Assembly: GCA_040391535.1 (NCBI GenBank)
Contig: JBEBXQ010000023.1
Coordinates: forward strand, 1 to 45,121
Source of the DNA: JBEBXQ01 sp040391535
GTDB lineage: Bacteria; Bacteroidota; Bacteroidia; Cytophagales; Spirosomataceae
Direction of reading: 5' to 3'
Length of the DNA stretch: 45,121 nucleotides
In this document: positions 25,966-34,826 of the stretch, piece by piece
Layout: the number at the start of each line of letters is the position of its first letter
How positions within the stretch are numbered: the first letter of the stretch is position 1
Notes under the pieces: generated by a model
What the model was told of the DNA's origin: nothing
Database searches by the model: none
The model's input: the letters and a program-made list of their open reading frames with translations, nothing else
Program-made: the position numbers and the translations under genes

Positions 25966-27138
25966 ATGAATAAATTAACCACTTACAGTTTAGCAGCCGG
26001 GTTATTGGTGCTTTCACTCGCGCAAGGTTGTGCTCAGAAGGAGAAAACCCGGACCAACGTAACTTTCAGCAAAACCACTATTTCTACTGATTTCATTTCA
26101 GAAGGTTCTGCCGTAGCCGATGTAAATAAAGACGGGAAAACCGATATTCTGGTGGGACATCGCTGGTATGAAGCTCCCGACTGGAAAATGCACGAGATTT
26201 CAGACGGGAAAGTATATGATAAAAAGACCTACAGCAATTCATTCCTGAATTTTACGATGGATGTTGACCAGGATGGCTGGATTGATTTTATCAGGATTGA
26301 CCATCCCGGACAGGCCGCTTACTGGTACCAGAATCCGCAAAACCAACCGGGCCACTGGAAAGAATTCGTACTTCACTCTTCAGTAGGCACGGAAAACCCG
26401 CTTTTTGTGGATGTGGATGGTGACGGACGGCTTGATATTATCGGTAATGATTCTGAATCCAGGCAGGTCATCTGGCTCAGATCGCCGTCTGTAAAAGGAG
26501 ATACGCTATGGACAAAGTATATCATCAGTGAGGATCCTGATATCGCCACCCATAAATATACACACGGCATCGGGTTCGGAGATCTGAACGGCGATGGCAG
26601 AAAAGATGTGCTGGTCAAACAGGGATGGTGGGAAATGCCTGCTGATCCCAAACAACCCAACTGGAAATTTCATCCGGCGAATTTTGGTGATGATTGTGCC
26701 GAAATGATTGTATATGACGTTAATCAGGACGGATTGGTAGACATTATTTCATCGTCTGCTCACAATTACGGAATCTGGTGGCATGAGCAGGGTAAGGATA
26801 CAGAGGGAAACCCCACCTGGACCCGTCATGACATACATACGACGATTTCTCAGACGCACAGCCTTAAGTTTGAAGACATCAATGGAGACGGTATCCCTGA
26901 CCTGATTACAGGGAAACGCTATTTTGCGCATAACGGTAATGATCCCGGGGAATTTGAGCCGGCATTGATTATCTGGGTGGAATTTAAACCGGGTAAAAAT
27001 CCGGAATGGATTGTGCATGAAGCCGACGGAGATTCCGGCATTGGCCTGCAGGTTAATATTTTTGATATGAACAAGGATAATAAACCGGATATCATCTCGG
27101 GCAATAAAAAGGGCATTCACTATCTCCGGCAAAACTAA
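25966..27138 (+). CDS. FG-GAP/VCBS repeat beta-propeller lipoprotein
   Basis: The 390-residue lipoprotein has a hydrophobic leader and the lipobox LAQGC (Cys22). It consists of about seven FG-GAP-like blades, each with an Asp-rich calcium loop of the type DxDxDGxxD: DVNKDGKTDI, DVDQDGWIDF, DVDGDGRLDI, DLNGDGRKDV, DVNQDGLVDI, DINGDGIPDL and DMNKDNKPDI. These loops bind calcium and hold the propeller together. Such proteins bind ligands or act as chaperone-like partners. No catalytic residues are seen. It starts 20 nt after the PVC-type cytochrome gene, with a strong hairpin right after it, so the three-gene group probably ends here. Confidence 0.88.
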   Translation: MNKLTTYSLAAGLLVLSLAQGCAQKEKTRTNVTFSKTTISTDFISEGSAVADVNKDGKTDILVGHRWYEAPDWKMHEISDGKVYDKKTYSNSFLNFTMDVDQDGWIDFIRIDHPGQAAYWYQNPQNQPGHWKEFVLHSSVGTENPLFVDVDGDGRLDIIGNDSESRQVIWLRSPSVKGDTLWTKYIISEDPDIATHKYTHGIGFGDLNGDGRKDVLVKQGWWEMPADPKQPNWKFHPANFGDDCAEMIVYDVNQDGLVDIISSSAHNYGIWWHEQGKDTEGNPTWTRHDIHTTISQTHSLKFEDINGDGIPDLITGKRYFAHNGNDPGEFEPALIIWVEFKPGKNPEWIVHEADGDSGIGLQVNIFDMNKDNKPDIISGNKKGIHYLRQN

Positions 27139-27142
27139 CCTC

Positions 27143-27190
27143 AATGAGCCTGTCCGGCGGTGGCTTACGCCTTTGACGGACAGGCTCATT
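27143..27190 (+). terminator. Strong hairpin closing the DUF6786/cytochrome/FG-GAP group
   Basis: AATGAGCCTGTCCG (27143-27156) pairs perfectly with CGGACAGGCTCATT (27177-27190), a 14-bp GC-rich stem with a 20-nt loop. The T-run is poor (TTTCG), but the stem is very stable and placed just after the FG-GAP stop codon. Confidence 0.6.
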
Positions 27191-27224
27191 TCGCATTCCT
27201 ATTCACGACTTTTGATTTCCAGGC

Positions 27225-28349
27225 ATGTTCCTTCATTTCTTTTCTTGTATAAACTCCATTCGTTTCGGTCTTTTGTGCCTGTTGATCCCTTTTACCTTTA
27301 CCCTTCAGGCACAGCATAAAGACTGGGAAAAGAAGGCCATGATGCCTTTCTGGAAATCGAAAACCATGCTTAATGAATCTGTGCTGATGGTTTCGGAAAA
27401 TGAAGAAGCTCCGGAAGCCACCCTGCTGTTCAAACCTAAGAAGATTCTTTCCGTCACCAACGCCGGTCTGGACACTACCTATCAGGAAGGTATTGACTGG
27501 GAATATAAAAACGGGAAATTAAAACTGCTGCCCGGTTCAAAATGCGTTTTCATGACTGACAAACAGCTATATCCCGATTCGGCCAGATTTCCAAAAATAA
27601 ACGGTGGCTACGTTTTTCACACCGAAGGTACTTTTTTCCACCGGCATCAGCTGGCCGTGACTTATAAACACCGTAAAAATGCCTGGAAAGGTGTTATTCC
27701 CCAATACCGTGGCACTGATCTGCCCAAAACTACTGACAAGCTGAAAAACCGGAAAAAGCTGCATCTGCTCCTTTTCGGAGATAGTATAGCATCCGGAGCC
27801 AATGCATCCGGGGTTGGAAACGTGGCTCCTTACCTGCCTTCTTTTGGTGCCTTAATAGCCAGTCACCTGCAGGATCATTACCAGACCGGGATCCGGTTTA
27901 CCAATACGGCCGTAGGCGGACAGAACAGTAAATGGGGCGCTGAAACGGCCAGGGAACGCGTAGCCGATCACCATCCCGACCTGGTTATTATCGCTTTCGG
28001 AATGAACGATGGTACCGGTAAAATGGATCCTTTGAAATTCAGGGAAAATACCGCATCCATTATCCGGCAGACCAGAGACGTAAACCCGGATGCAGAATTT
28101 ATCCTTGTGGCTACCATGCTTCCTAATCCGGAATCCAGGTTTTTGGGTACACAACCGCAGTTCAAACAAGTACTTGATGAGCTCACCGGCCCGGGCATCA
28201 TTGTCACGGATATGACTGCCGTTCATCGTGAGTTGCTTAAATATAAATCTTATCAGGATATGACCGGCAACAATATCAACCACCCCAACGATTTCCTGAT
28301 CCGCTGGTATGCACAGCAGATTGCCGGTACTTTACTGCCCGTAAAATGA
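27225..28349 (+). CDS. Secreted two-domain SGNH/GDSL esterase
   Basis: The 374-residue protein has a signal peptide (about 1-30, ending QAQ). A beta-sandwich-type N-terminal domain (about 35-165) precedes an SGNH hydrolase domain: LLLFGDSIASGANASG (catalytic Ser), NTAVGGQNSKWG, IIAFGMNDG (conserved Asn) and NHPNDF near 350 carrying the catalytic acid and His. The architecture resembles carbohydrate esterases of CE families that remove acetyl or similar groups from polysaccharides. The substrate is unknown. It is a separate transcription unit, between a hairpin and the DUF4838 gene 119 nt downstream. Its location among surface glycan-active genes suggests de-esterification of a polymer. Confidence 0.85.
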   Translation: MFLHFFSCINSIRFGLLCLLIPFTFTLQAQHKDWEKKAMMPFWKSKTMLNESVLMVSENEEAPEATLLFKPKKILSVTNAGLDTTYQEGIDWEYKNGKLKLLPGSKCVFMTDKQLYPDSARFPKINGGYVFHTEGTFFHRHQLAVTYKHRKNAWKGVIPQYRGTDLPKTTDKLKNRKKLHLLLFGDSIASGANASGVGNVAPYLPSFGALIASHLQDHYQTGIRFTNTAVGGQNSKWGAETARERVADHHPDLVIIAFGMNDGTGKMDPLKFRENTASIIRQTRDVNPDAEFILVATMLPNPESRFLGTQPQFKQVLDELTGPGIIVTDMTAVHRELLKYKSYQDMTGNNINHPNDFLIRWYAQQIAGTLLPVK

Positions 28350-28468
28350 TATAATCTTATCAAATAAGAATACCCTAATGATAATCACCTCTGTTTCATA
28401 GGTATAAACACAGGTTTAGCGTACTTACTGGCAAAAGTAATCAGGCGTAAACTCTAAACCTTACCTGA

Positions 28469-30703
28469 ATGAAAACAACAATTAATGCCATCTGTTTAAT
28501 CCTTGGCCTGGTAATTTCCGGATGCAGTTCTGAAGAAAAACTGGTCAGTGATGGCAAAAGTGATTATCAGATCTTTGTCTCTCAGGACGCTGCACCACCT
28601 GAACAGCTGGCTGCAAAAGAACTACAGCTTTATCTTGAAAAAATAAGTGGCGTACAACTGCCTGTAACCCATGAGCCAAAGACTGATGCCCCGATGATTT
28701 ACATTGGATTTAAAGACGCCCCTGAAACTTTAATCCAAAATCTTAGTCCGGACACATTTATTAATGAAGAGTATATCATCCGCTCTGACGGAAAACAATT
28801 GCTGATTGCGGGCGGAGGAAGCAGAGGCACCTTATACGGTGTCATCGGGTATCTGACCGATCATCTTGGTGTCAGATGGTATACACGTGAAGTAGTAAAA
28901 GTACCAACGCAAAAAAACATCAGCCTCACCAGGACCGAGGATCATCAGCAACCTCATTTTGAGTACCGTGAAGCCTGGTATCGTGAAGCTTACGATGCTG
29001 AATGGGCTCTGCACAACCGTCTGAATCCGAGTATCAGGCCTATCCCCGACTCAATGGGGGGTAGCTACATTTCCTATCCTTTTGCTCATACTTTTGATAA
29101 CTTAGTACCTCTTGCAAAGTATTACAAAAGCCATCCTGAGTATTTTTCCCTGATCAACGGCAAACGCAGTGACAAGCTTTCACAACTTTGCCTGACCAAC
29201 CCTGAGGTGGTCAGCATCGCTACTGCTCAGGTTTTCAAATGGATTGAAGATCACCCGGAAGCGGATATTTTCTCTGTTGACCAGAATGACGGGGAGGGTA
29301 ATTGCGAATGCGACAAATGTACCGCTATTGACAAAGCGGAAGGCAGTCCGGCAGGTTCTTTACTGCACTTTATCAACCAGATTGCTGACACTGTCGGTAA
29401 AGTCTATCCTGATGTCAGGCTTCAGACTTTCGCTTATGCTTATACCGAAATTCCTCCTAAAACGATAAAACCTGCCGATAACGTAACCATCAGGCTTTGT
29501 CATTACAACTATTGTTCAGCTCATTCCATGGAAAACTGTGATAATCATAAGCCTTTCCGTGAGCGTTTTGAGCAGTGGAGTAAAATTTCCAAAAGAATTT
29601 CGGTCTGGGATTATTTTACGGATTTCTCACAGTACCTGATGCCGTTTCCCAATTTTGAAACGGTCAAAAATGACATTAAATGGTATGCCGGCAGAAACGT
29701 TAAAGGGATTTTTGCCCAGGGTAATAATGTCCCGGACAATGGTGGCGGCGAATTCAGTGAGTTACGTGCGTGGGTCTTTGCGCAACTGATGTGGAATCCG
29801 GAACAAAACGCGCAGGCACTGATCGATGAATTTATCGAAAATGTATACGGAGCAGCTGCGCCGCAAATCAAAGCGTATATTCAGTTGATGCACGACCAGG
29901 TAAAGACGGATAGCCTGCACTTCAGCATCTGGTCTCAGCCTACAGAAGTGAATTACCTGGGTGTAAAATCCATCCGGCAGGCAGATAGCATTTTTGTGCT
30001 GGCCGCCCGTACCGTTGCCGATGACGAAACATTATCCAAACGCGTGGAATCAGCCTATTTACCTGTACTGTACACCAAACTTTACTTCTATTCCATCGGA
30101 GGCACCGCCTATTTAAGCAGAGAGGAAATGCCTGCTGCTTTTGCACAGTTTAAGCGTATTATTGACCGGCACCAGATCAAAGCCATCGGAGACGTTCCTG
30201 AAACTTATGGAAATCTTCAGAAATTTATGGAAAAGGTAGAATTCGCCCCGCGTTTTCTGACTGACTGGCAGGTAGCCGGCCCCTTTGATAACACCGATCT
30301 GAAGGGCCTTTCTACTGTTTTTGCTCCGGAAAAGCCGTTTTCTGAAGAAACTGTTTTTACAGGAAAAAACGGTAAGAATTTTAAATGGAAAAGATACAGG
30401 GACAATGCATCAGGATATATTGATTTTGCTAAACTATTTGAGCTCAATGAAGAGGCAGTGGCCTATGCTTACCTCAATTATCCCATGGAAAATACCGGCA
30501 TGAAAACATTTGGTGTTGGCAGTAATGATGGTGTCAGGGTCTGGATCAACGGTAAACTTGTCCTTGACCGTCCGCTCTCCCGAAAAGCCGAACCTAATCA
30601 GGATCAGGTTTCTGTTCAGTTGAACAAAGGCAATAATGCCATACTGGTGAAAGTTGATCAGCTGAAAAGAGGATGGGGGTTTTATTTTTCAGAATTATTT
30701 TAA
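28469..30703 (+). CDS. DUF4838 glycoside-hydrolase-like lipoprotein
   Basis: This 744-residue envelope lipoprotein has the lipobox VISGC at Cys19. It begins with an alpha-glucuronidase/hexosaminidase N-terminal-type domain (about 30-150: AAKELQLYLEKISGVQLPV, LLIAGGGSRGTLYGVIGYLTDHLGVRWYT). A TIM-barrel-like DUF4838 region follows (about 155-480) with DQNDGEGNCECDKC, a cysteine-rich motif typical of the family, and NVKGIFAQGN. The C-terminus holds a PA14- or jelly-roll-like domain (GSNDGVRVWINGKLV, NKGNNAILVKV). DUF4838 proteins are predicted glycosidases, but activity is proven for few. A stem-loop follows the gene at 30792. Confidence 0.85.
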   Translation: MKTTINAICLILGLVISGCSSEEKLVSDGKSDYQIFVSQDAAPPEQLAAKELQLYLEKISGVQLPVTHEPKTDAPMIYIGFKDAPETLIQNLSPDTFINEEYIIRSDGKQLLIAGGGSRGTLYGVIGYLTDHLGVRWYTREVVKVPTQKNISLTRTEDHQQPHFEYREAWYREAYDAEWALHNRLNPSIRPIPDSMGGSYISYPFAHTFDNLVPLAKYYKSHPEYFSLINGKRSDKLSQLCLTNPEVVSIATAQVFKWIEDHPEADIFSVDQNDGEGNCECDKCTAIDKAEGSPAGSLLHFINQIADTVGKVYPDVRLQTFAYAYTEIPPKTIKPADNVTIRLCHYNYCSAHSMENCDNHKPFRERFEQWSKISKRISVWDYFTDFSQYLMPFPNFETVKNDIKWYAGRNVKGIFAQGNNVPDNGGGEFSELRAWVFAQLMWNPEQNAQALIDEFIENVYGAAAPQIKAYIQLMHDQVKTDSLHFSIWSQPTEVNYLGVKSIRQADSIFVLAARTVADDETLSKRVESAYLPVLYTKLYFYSIGGTAYLSREEMPAAFAQFKRIIDRHQIKAIGDVPETYGNLQKFMEKVEFAPRFLTDWQVAGPFDNTDLKGLSTVFAPEKPFSEETVFTGKNGKNFKWKRYRDNASGYIDFAKLFELNEEAVAYAYLNYPMENTGMKTFGVGSNDGVRVWINGKLVLDRPLSRKAEPNQDQVSVQLNKGNNAILVKVDQLKRGWGFYFSELF

Positions 30704-30791
30704 TTCATGGTAGTACTTTGGTTAGCAATCACCGTATTATCTGTGAGTGAACGTAGAATCTCCTCATATTTTTCTGTTTAAAAATTTGACT

Positions 30792-30824
30792 AATCGCAGG
30801 CCCCGGGTAAAGGGGTCTGCGATT
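30792..30824 (+). terminator. Terminator hairpin after the DUF4838 gene
   Basis: AATCGCAGGCCCC (30792-30804) pairs with GGGGTCTGCGATT (30812-30824) through a 13-bp stem with one G-T wobble. A short T-rich GTTGTT tail follows. It separates this gene from the sialidase-like gene. Confidence 0.65.
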
Positions 30825-30905
30825 GTTGTTACCAAACCATCTGAATATCAGATGCAATCTATGTTATGTAATCACCGATAACCCTTAACTTTTTTTGATT
30901 GAAGT

Positions 30906-31964
30906 ATGCCAAAATATCATTTTATTCTTGCCCTTGTAGTATTAACCTTAACAAGTACCGGCCCTCTTTGGGGTCAGAACAGTCAGTTGGTCTTAAAAGA
31001 AGAACTGATCTATGAAACAGCACCCTTCCCCAGTTGTCATGCCTCCACTATGGCTGATACGCCAGAGGGCCTGGTGGCCGCGTGGTTTGGCGGAACTCAT
31101 GAAAGCAACCCGGATGTGGAGATATGGATAAGCCGGAATATAAACGGAAAATGGACTGCACCCGTTGCTGTAGCCAACGGTATCCAGCATAAAAAGAAAA
31201 GATATCCTACCTGGAATCCGGTATTGTATCAGGTCCCCGGAGGACCATTGATGTTGTTTTACAAAGTGGGTCCGGATGTACCACGCTGGTGGGGAATGGT
31301 TACGGTCTCTCATGATAACGGGAAAACCTGGTCTGATCCGCAGCGCCTTCCTGAAGACATCTACGGCCCGATCAAAAATAAACCGGTTTTACTCAAAAAC
31401 GGAACACTGATTTGCCCGTCAAGTACCGAAGATAACGGCTGGCGCCTGCAAATGGAGCTTACCAGCGATTTCGGAAAAACCTGGGAAGTCGTAAAATTAA
31501 AGTATAGATTCAATGTTATCCAGGCTAGTGTACTTACCCATGCTGATGGCAGTTTACAGGTCATTTGCCGCACCCGGGAAAGCAACCTGGCCGAAAGCTG
31601 GTCCTACGATAACGGAAAAACCTGGACTGACCTTCAGCTGACCTCTTTACCCAATCCCAACTCAGGCACCGATGCCGTTACACTGAAAGACGGAACACAT
31701 GTATTGATTTACAATCATACCCAGTCTGGCCGCACGCCACTGAATGTCGCGGTATCAAAAGACGGAAAAACCTGGAAAGCACTACACAAGCTGGAAACCA
31801 ATCCGGGGGAATATTCCTACCCGGCTGTTATCCAGGCCAATGATGGCAAAACCCACATTTCCTATACCTGGAAACGTGAAAAAATAAAACATGTGGTTAT
31901 GGATCTGAGCAAGATGGATTTTAACCGGCTGAAAACCATACAGAATGGAGTATGGCCAGAATGA
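30906..31964 (+). CDS. Asp-box (BNR) sialidase-like exported protein
   Basis: This 352-residue protein has an N-terminal signal peptide (about 1-23, ending WGQ). It folds as a six-bladed propeller of the sialidase type: four Asp-box motifs of the form S-x-D-x-G-x-T-W appear as SHDNGKTW, TSDFGKTW, SYDNGKTW and SKDGKTW. Other conserved segments are AAWFGGTHESNPDVEIWISR near the start and a GTDAVTLKDG segment in the middle. Sialidase-family proteins remove sialic acid or act on rhamnose/uronic polymers, and the substrate here cannot be assigned. It is monocistronic and closed by the hairpin at 32041. Confidence 0.85.
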   Translation: MPKYHFILALVVLTLTSTGPLWGQNSQLVLKEELIYETAPFPSCHASTMADTPEGLVAAWFGGTHESNPDVEIWISRNINGKWTAPVAVANGIQHKKKRYPTWNPVLYQVPGGPLMLFYKVGPDVPRWWGMVTVSHDNGKTWSDPQRLPEDIYGPIKNKPVLLKNGTLICPSSTEDNGWRLQMELTSDFGKTWEVVKLKYRFNVIQASVLTHADGSLQVICRTRESNLAESWSYDNGKTWTDLQLTSLPNPNSGTDAVTLKDGTHVLIYNHTQSGRTPLNVAVSKDGKTWKALHKLETNPGEYSYPAVIQANDGKTHISYTWKREKIKHVVMDLSKMDFNRLKTIQNGVWPE

Positions 31965-32335
31965 GAAACCCTTCCGTTTTCATAAAAATCCTTATTTAGT
32001 AACCTGATCTTCTATAGAAAGCGGTCGGTTAATACCGGAAAACAACTCCCTGAATAACACGGGGAGTTGTTTTTGTTCAGAACCTGTTTTGAAAACGGCA
32101 AAAAGATTCCCATTTCCAGAAGGCGGCGGGATGCAGTGAAACAGGCGTTGAGGTAGTTTATTTCCGGGAAGTCTCTCCCCTGTCAGGACAATCTGAATTC
32201 CGGTCACACAAAATTTACCCTCATTCCTTTTATTTTTTCTGATAAAACATTTATTTTACGGTAACGTACCCGTTTGTTAAAATCAGTGAATTATCCGCGG
32301 GTCCGGTCTGACAACCTATCCGAATACAGATACTT
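31965..32335 (+). other. Intergenic region between sialidase-like and sorbosone-dehydrogenase-like genes
   Basis: Within these 371 nt I see a clean terminator at 32041-32075 and no convincing gene. A TTTG lies at about 32273, but no TAnnTTTG partner is at the right distance, so the promoter of the next gene remains unassigned. Confidence 0.6.
32041..32075 (+). terminator. Intrinsic terminator of the sialidase-like gene
   Basis: AACAACTCCC (32041-32050) pairs with GGGAGTTGTT (32062-32071) in a perfect 10-bp stem, followed by TTTG/TTC, an adequate T-tract. Confidence 0.75.
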
Positions 32336-33838
32336 ATGAAAAACAGGTATGCTACCCTATTTGCGCTTTGCTCTCTGTTCCTTGCCTATTGCACTACCGT
32401 AAAAAACACGGGGAGTCTGAGCAAAGAGCCGGAAGAATACCTGCAACTTTCCCACACGACCCTGGGTATTACCACAATCGCGGACCAGATCGCTATTCCC
32501 TGGGAGATCGCCTGGGGGCCCGATAACTGGATATGGTACTCTGAACAGGCAGGTAAAGTATGGAAGGTCAACCCTGAAACCGGGGAGAAAAAACACCTGC
32601 TGACCATTCCTGATGTATGGATGAAACGGACCACGGGTTTACTGGGTATGGCCATTCACCCTGATCAGAAAGATTTTCCCTATCTGTTTGTAGATTATAC
32701 AGCAGAAAAAGGAACGTCCTATGTTACAAAACTGGTACGGTATGAGATAGGAAAAGATACGCTCATTAATCCGGAAATTCTGCTGGAAATAGAAGCTTCA
32801 ACCGGACATAACGGCTCCAGGCTGGTTCTTCAGGATGATCAGCACATATTCTGGGCAACCGGTGATGTCGCCAAAAAAGGGTATGCACAGGATTCAACCC
32901 GACTGAACGGAAAAATACTGAGACTGAAAATTGACGGAAGTATCCCGGAAGATAATCCTGTCAAAAACAGCTATGTCTACGCATGGGGATTACGGAATAT
33001 GCAGGGAATTGCGCTTTCAGACAAAGGGGAACTATATGTTTCGGAACATGGCGATGCTATCGAAGATGAGATTAACCACATCCGGCCGCTGTACAATTAC
33101 GGCTGGCAGGATATAGAAGGTTTCCATGATACGGAAGCGGAAAAAGCTTTTGCCAAAAAGTACCGGACTACAGAACCTATGATCGCCTGGACGCCCACGA
33201 TTGCCCCGGCCGGACTTGATTTTTATAATCACTCCTCAATCCCTGAATGGGAAAATACGCTTTTGCTCACTTCTCTTAAAAATTCCAGTCTGCGCGTGTT
33301 GCAGCTTAATGAAAAAGGCGATCAAATCCTGAGTGATGAAGCCATTTTAAAGGACCACTACGGGCGTCTGCGTGACCTCTGCGTAAGTCCGGGCGGAGAT
33401 GTTTTTGTCTCTACCAGCAACCGCGACTGGAACCCCGGTACAGGGTTCCCGCTGCTACAGGATGACCGGATCCTGAAAATAAGTCCGGTTAAGAAAGCGA
33501 AAAAAACACCTTTGAATCTGATTCATAGAGAAAAAACACTCGCCGCCGAACAAAAAGGAGCCGTACTGTACGGTCAGTATTGTCAGTCCTGCCATAAGGA
33601 AGACGGGAACGGTATTCCGGGAAGCTTCCCTGCGTTGAATGGCTCAAAACCCGTAAACGGACAACCGCAACCTCTGATTGCTACCGTATTAAGAGGAACC
33701 ACTTCAGAAGTAGCCATGCCGGCTTTCGGATTCCTGTCTGACGAAGACATCGCTGCTGTGGTTTCTTATATCCGTACCAGCTGGAATAATCAATCCACAC
33801 CCATTACACCGTGGGACGTTAAACAAGTCAGGCGATAA
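32336..33838 (+). CDS. PQQ-dependent sugar (glucose/sorbosone) dehydrogenase-like protein fused to cytochrome c
   Basis: The 500-residue envelope lipoprotein has the lipobox LAYC (Cys19). A beta-propeller of the soluble glucose dehydrogenase type occupies about 45-385: PWEIAWGPDNWIWYSEQ, GLLGMAIHPDQ, NGKILRLKIDGSIPEDNP, YAWGLRNMQGIAL and EHGDAIEDEINHI. A class I cytochrome c domain follows, with CQSCH at Cys416-Cys419-His420 and a distal Met in VAMPAFGFLSDEDI. The enzyme would oxidise a sugar or polyol in the periplasm with PQQ and pass electrons to its own heme. PQQ synthesis genes are not in the window. A similar logic is seen in the PVC-type cytochrome gene at 22869. Confidence 0.85.
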   Translation: MKNRYATLFALCSLFLAYCTTVKNTGSLSKEPEEYLQLSHTTLGITTIADQIAIPWEIAWGPDNWIWYSEQAGKVWKVNPETGEKKHLLTIPDVWMKRTTGLLGMAIHPDQKDFPYLFVDYTAEKGTSYVTKLVRYEIGKDTLINPEILLEIEASTGHNGSRLVLQDDQHIFWATGDVAKKGYAQDSTRLNGKILRLKIDGSIPEDNPVKNSYVYAWGLRNMQGIALSDKGELYVSEHGDAIEDEINHIRPLYNYGWQDIEGFHDTEAEKAFAKKYRTTEPMIAWTPTIAPAGLDFYNHSSIPEWENTLLLTSLKNSSLRVLQLNEKGDQILSDEAILKDHYGRLRDLCVSPGGDVFVSTSNRDWNPGTGFPLLQDDRILKISPVKKAKKTPLNLIHREKTLAAEQKGAVLYGQYCQSCHKEDGNGIPGSFPALNGSKPVNGQPQPLIATVLRGTTSEVAMPAFGFLSDEDIAAVVSYIRTSWNNQSTPITPWDVKQVRR

Positions 33839-34138
33839 TTGCCACCATACGACAGCCTGTCCGGGATCACTACAAACCATCATGGGTTTTACAGAAAATG
33901 CATCAGCCGGAAAACAGCCTTAGCAACAGATTGTATAACCTGTACATTCAGAAGCGTTACCTTCCTGAAAATAAATAATGAACAAGCTTAAATTCTGAAT
34001 TTTTAATAACTTAGTTTTATTTTTTTAATCAATACGATTAAATACCATAGAAGATTTGCTTTTATACGCGGTTATCAAATTATTTAAAATAAGATTACTT
34101 CCTGTTTATGAAGGGAGAATTTCAAAACGTCGTGAGTT
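33839..34138 (+). other. Intergenic region upstream of the ECF sigma gene
   Basis: These 300 nt hold no gene that I can support. An A/T-rich inverted repeat, TTTAATC/GATTAAA (34024-34042), lies 97 nt before the sigma gene ATG and may be a control site. No full TTTG/TAnnTTTG promoter was found. Confidence 0.5.
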
Positions 34139-34747
34139 ATGGAACAGGTGAGCACTTTACTCGGTATTGTCACATTGACCGACACCGAAATCTGGAGCCG
34201 TTTCAAAGCGGGCGACAAAAAGGCTTATGAAATATTATACAAGCGTCACTTCAGAGTACTGGCACAATATGGTTACAGGATTTCAAAAGATCCGCTCCTG
34301 ACCGAAGATGCTATTCAGGATGTTTTTATTGATCTGTGGAGAAGACGGGACTTTCTTTCCGACACGCAAAACCCTAAATTTTATCTGTTCAAAGCACTTC
34401 GGAATCAACTGCTGCGCAATAACAGAAACGATGTGTTTGATAAAGCCAATGATATTGACGAATTTCTCGACTACCTGGTAACACTTTCTGAAGAACAGCA
34501 ATTGATTGAAAACGAAACCCGCAGTGATAAAATAAAGCAGATCCAGAAAGCTATTGCCCGGTTAAGTCCCAGGCAGCAGGAAGTTATTACTTTAAGGTTT
34601 TATCATGGAATGAGCATTGATGAAATCAGTACCCTTATGACGCTTTCACATCAGTCGGTCAACAACCTGCTGTCCAGGGCCTATGCCGTTTTGCGTCTGA
34701 TTATCCACTTTTTTATAGCATTTATCGTTTACGTTACCGGTTTCTGA
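34139..34747 (+). CDS. ECF RNA polymerase sigma factor of the SusCD locus
   Basis: The 202-residue protein has sigma region 2 (about 20-90: FKAGDKKAYEILYKRHF and the DLWRRRDFL promoter-melting helix) and region 4.2 (about 135-185: LSPRQQEVITLRFYHGMSIDEIS … SHQSVNNLLSRAYAVLR, a helix-turn-helix). The C-terminus ends in a hydrophobic stretch (LIIHFFIAFIVYVTGF), common in SusCD-linked ECF sigma factors. It is followed after 79 nt by its FecR-type anti-sigma factor and then SusC/SusD, so it is the likely activator of the locus. Confidence 0.9.
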   Translation: MEQVSTLLGIVTLTDTEIWSRFKAGDKKAYEILYKRHFRVLAQYGYRISKDPLLTEDAIQDVFIDLWRRRDFLSDTQNPKFYLFKALRNQLLRNNRNDVFDKANDIDEFLDYLVTLSEEQQLIENETRSDKIKQIQKAIARLSPRQQEVITLRFYHGMSIDEISTLMTLSHQSVNNLLSRAYAVLRLIIHFFIAFIVYVTGF

Positions 34748-34826
34748 AAAAAACCTTCCTTTGAATGGTTAGTTTTTTCTTTCAACTGTACCTGCTGTTC
34801 AGAACACATCATAGCAGAGTACTTAA

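Noticed and set aside
27143..27190. 14-bp inverted repeat as an insertion-sequence end or REP-like element
   Set aside because: Only one copy found in the window, no transposase nearby, and the position right after a stop codon fits a terminator better.
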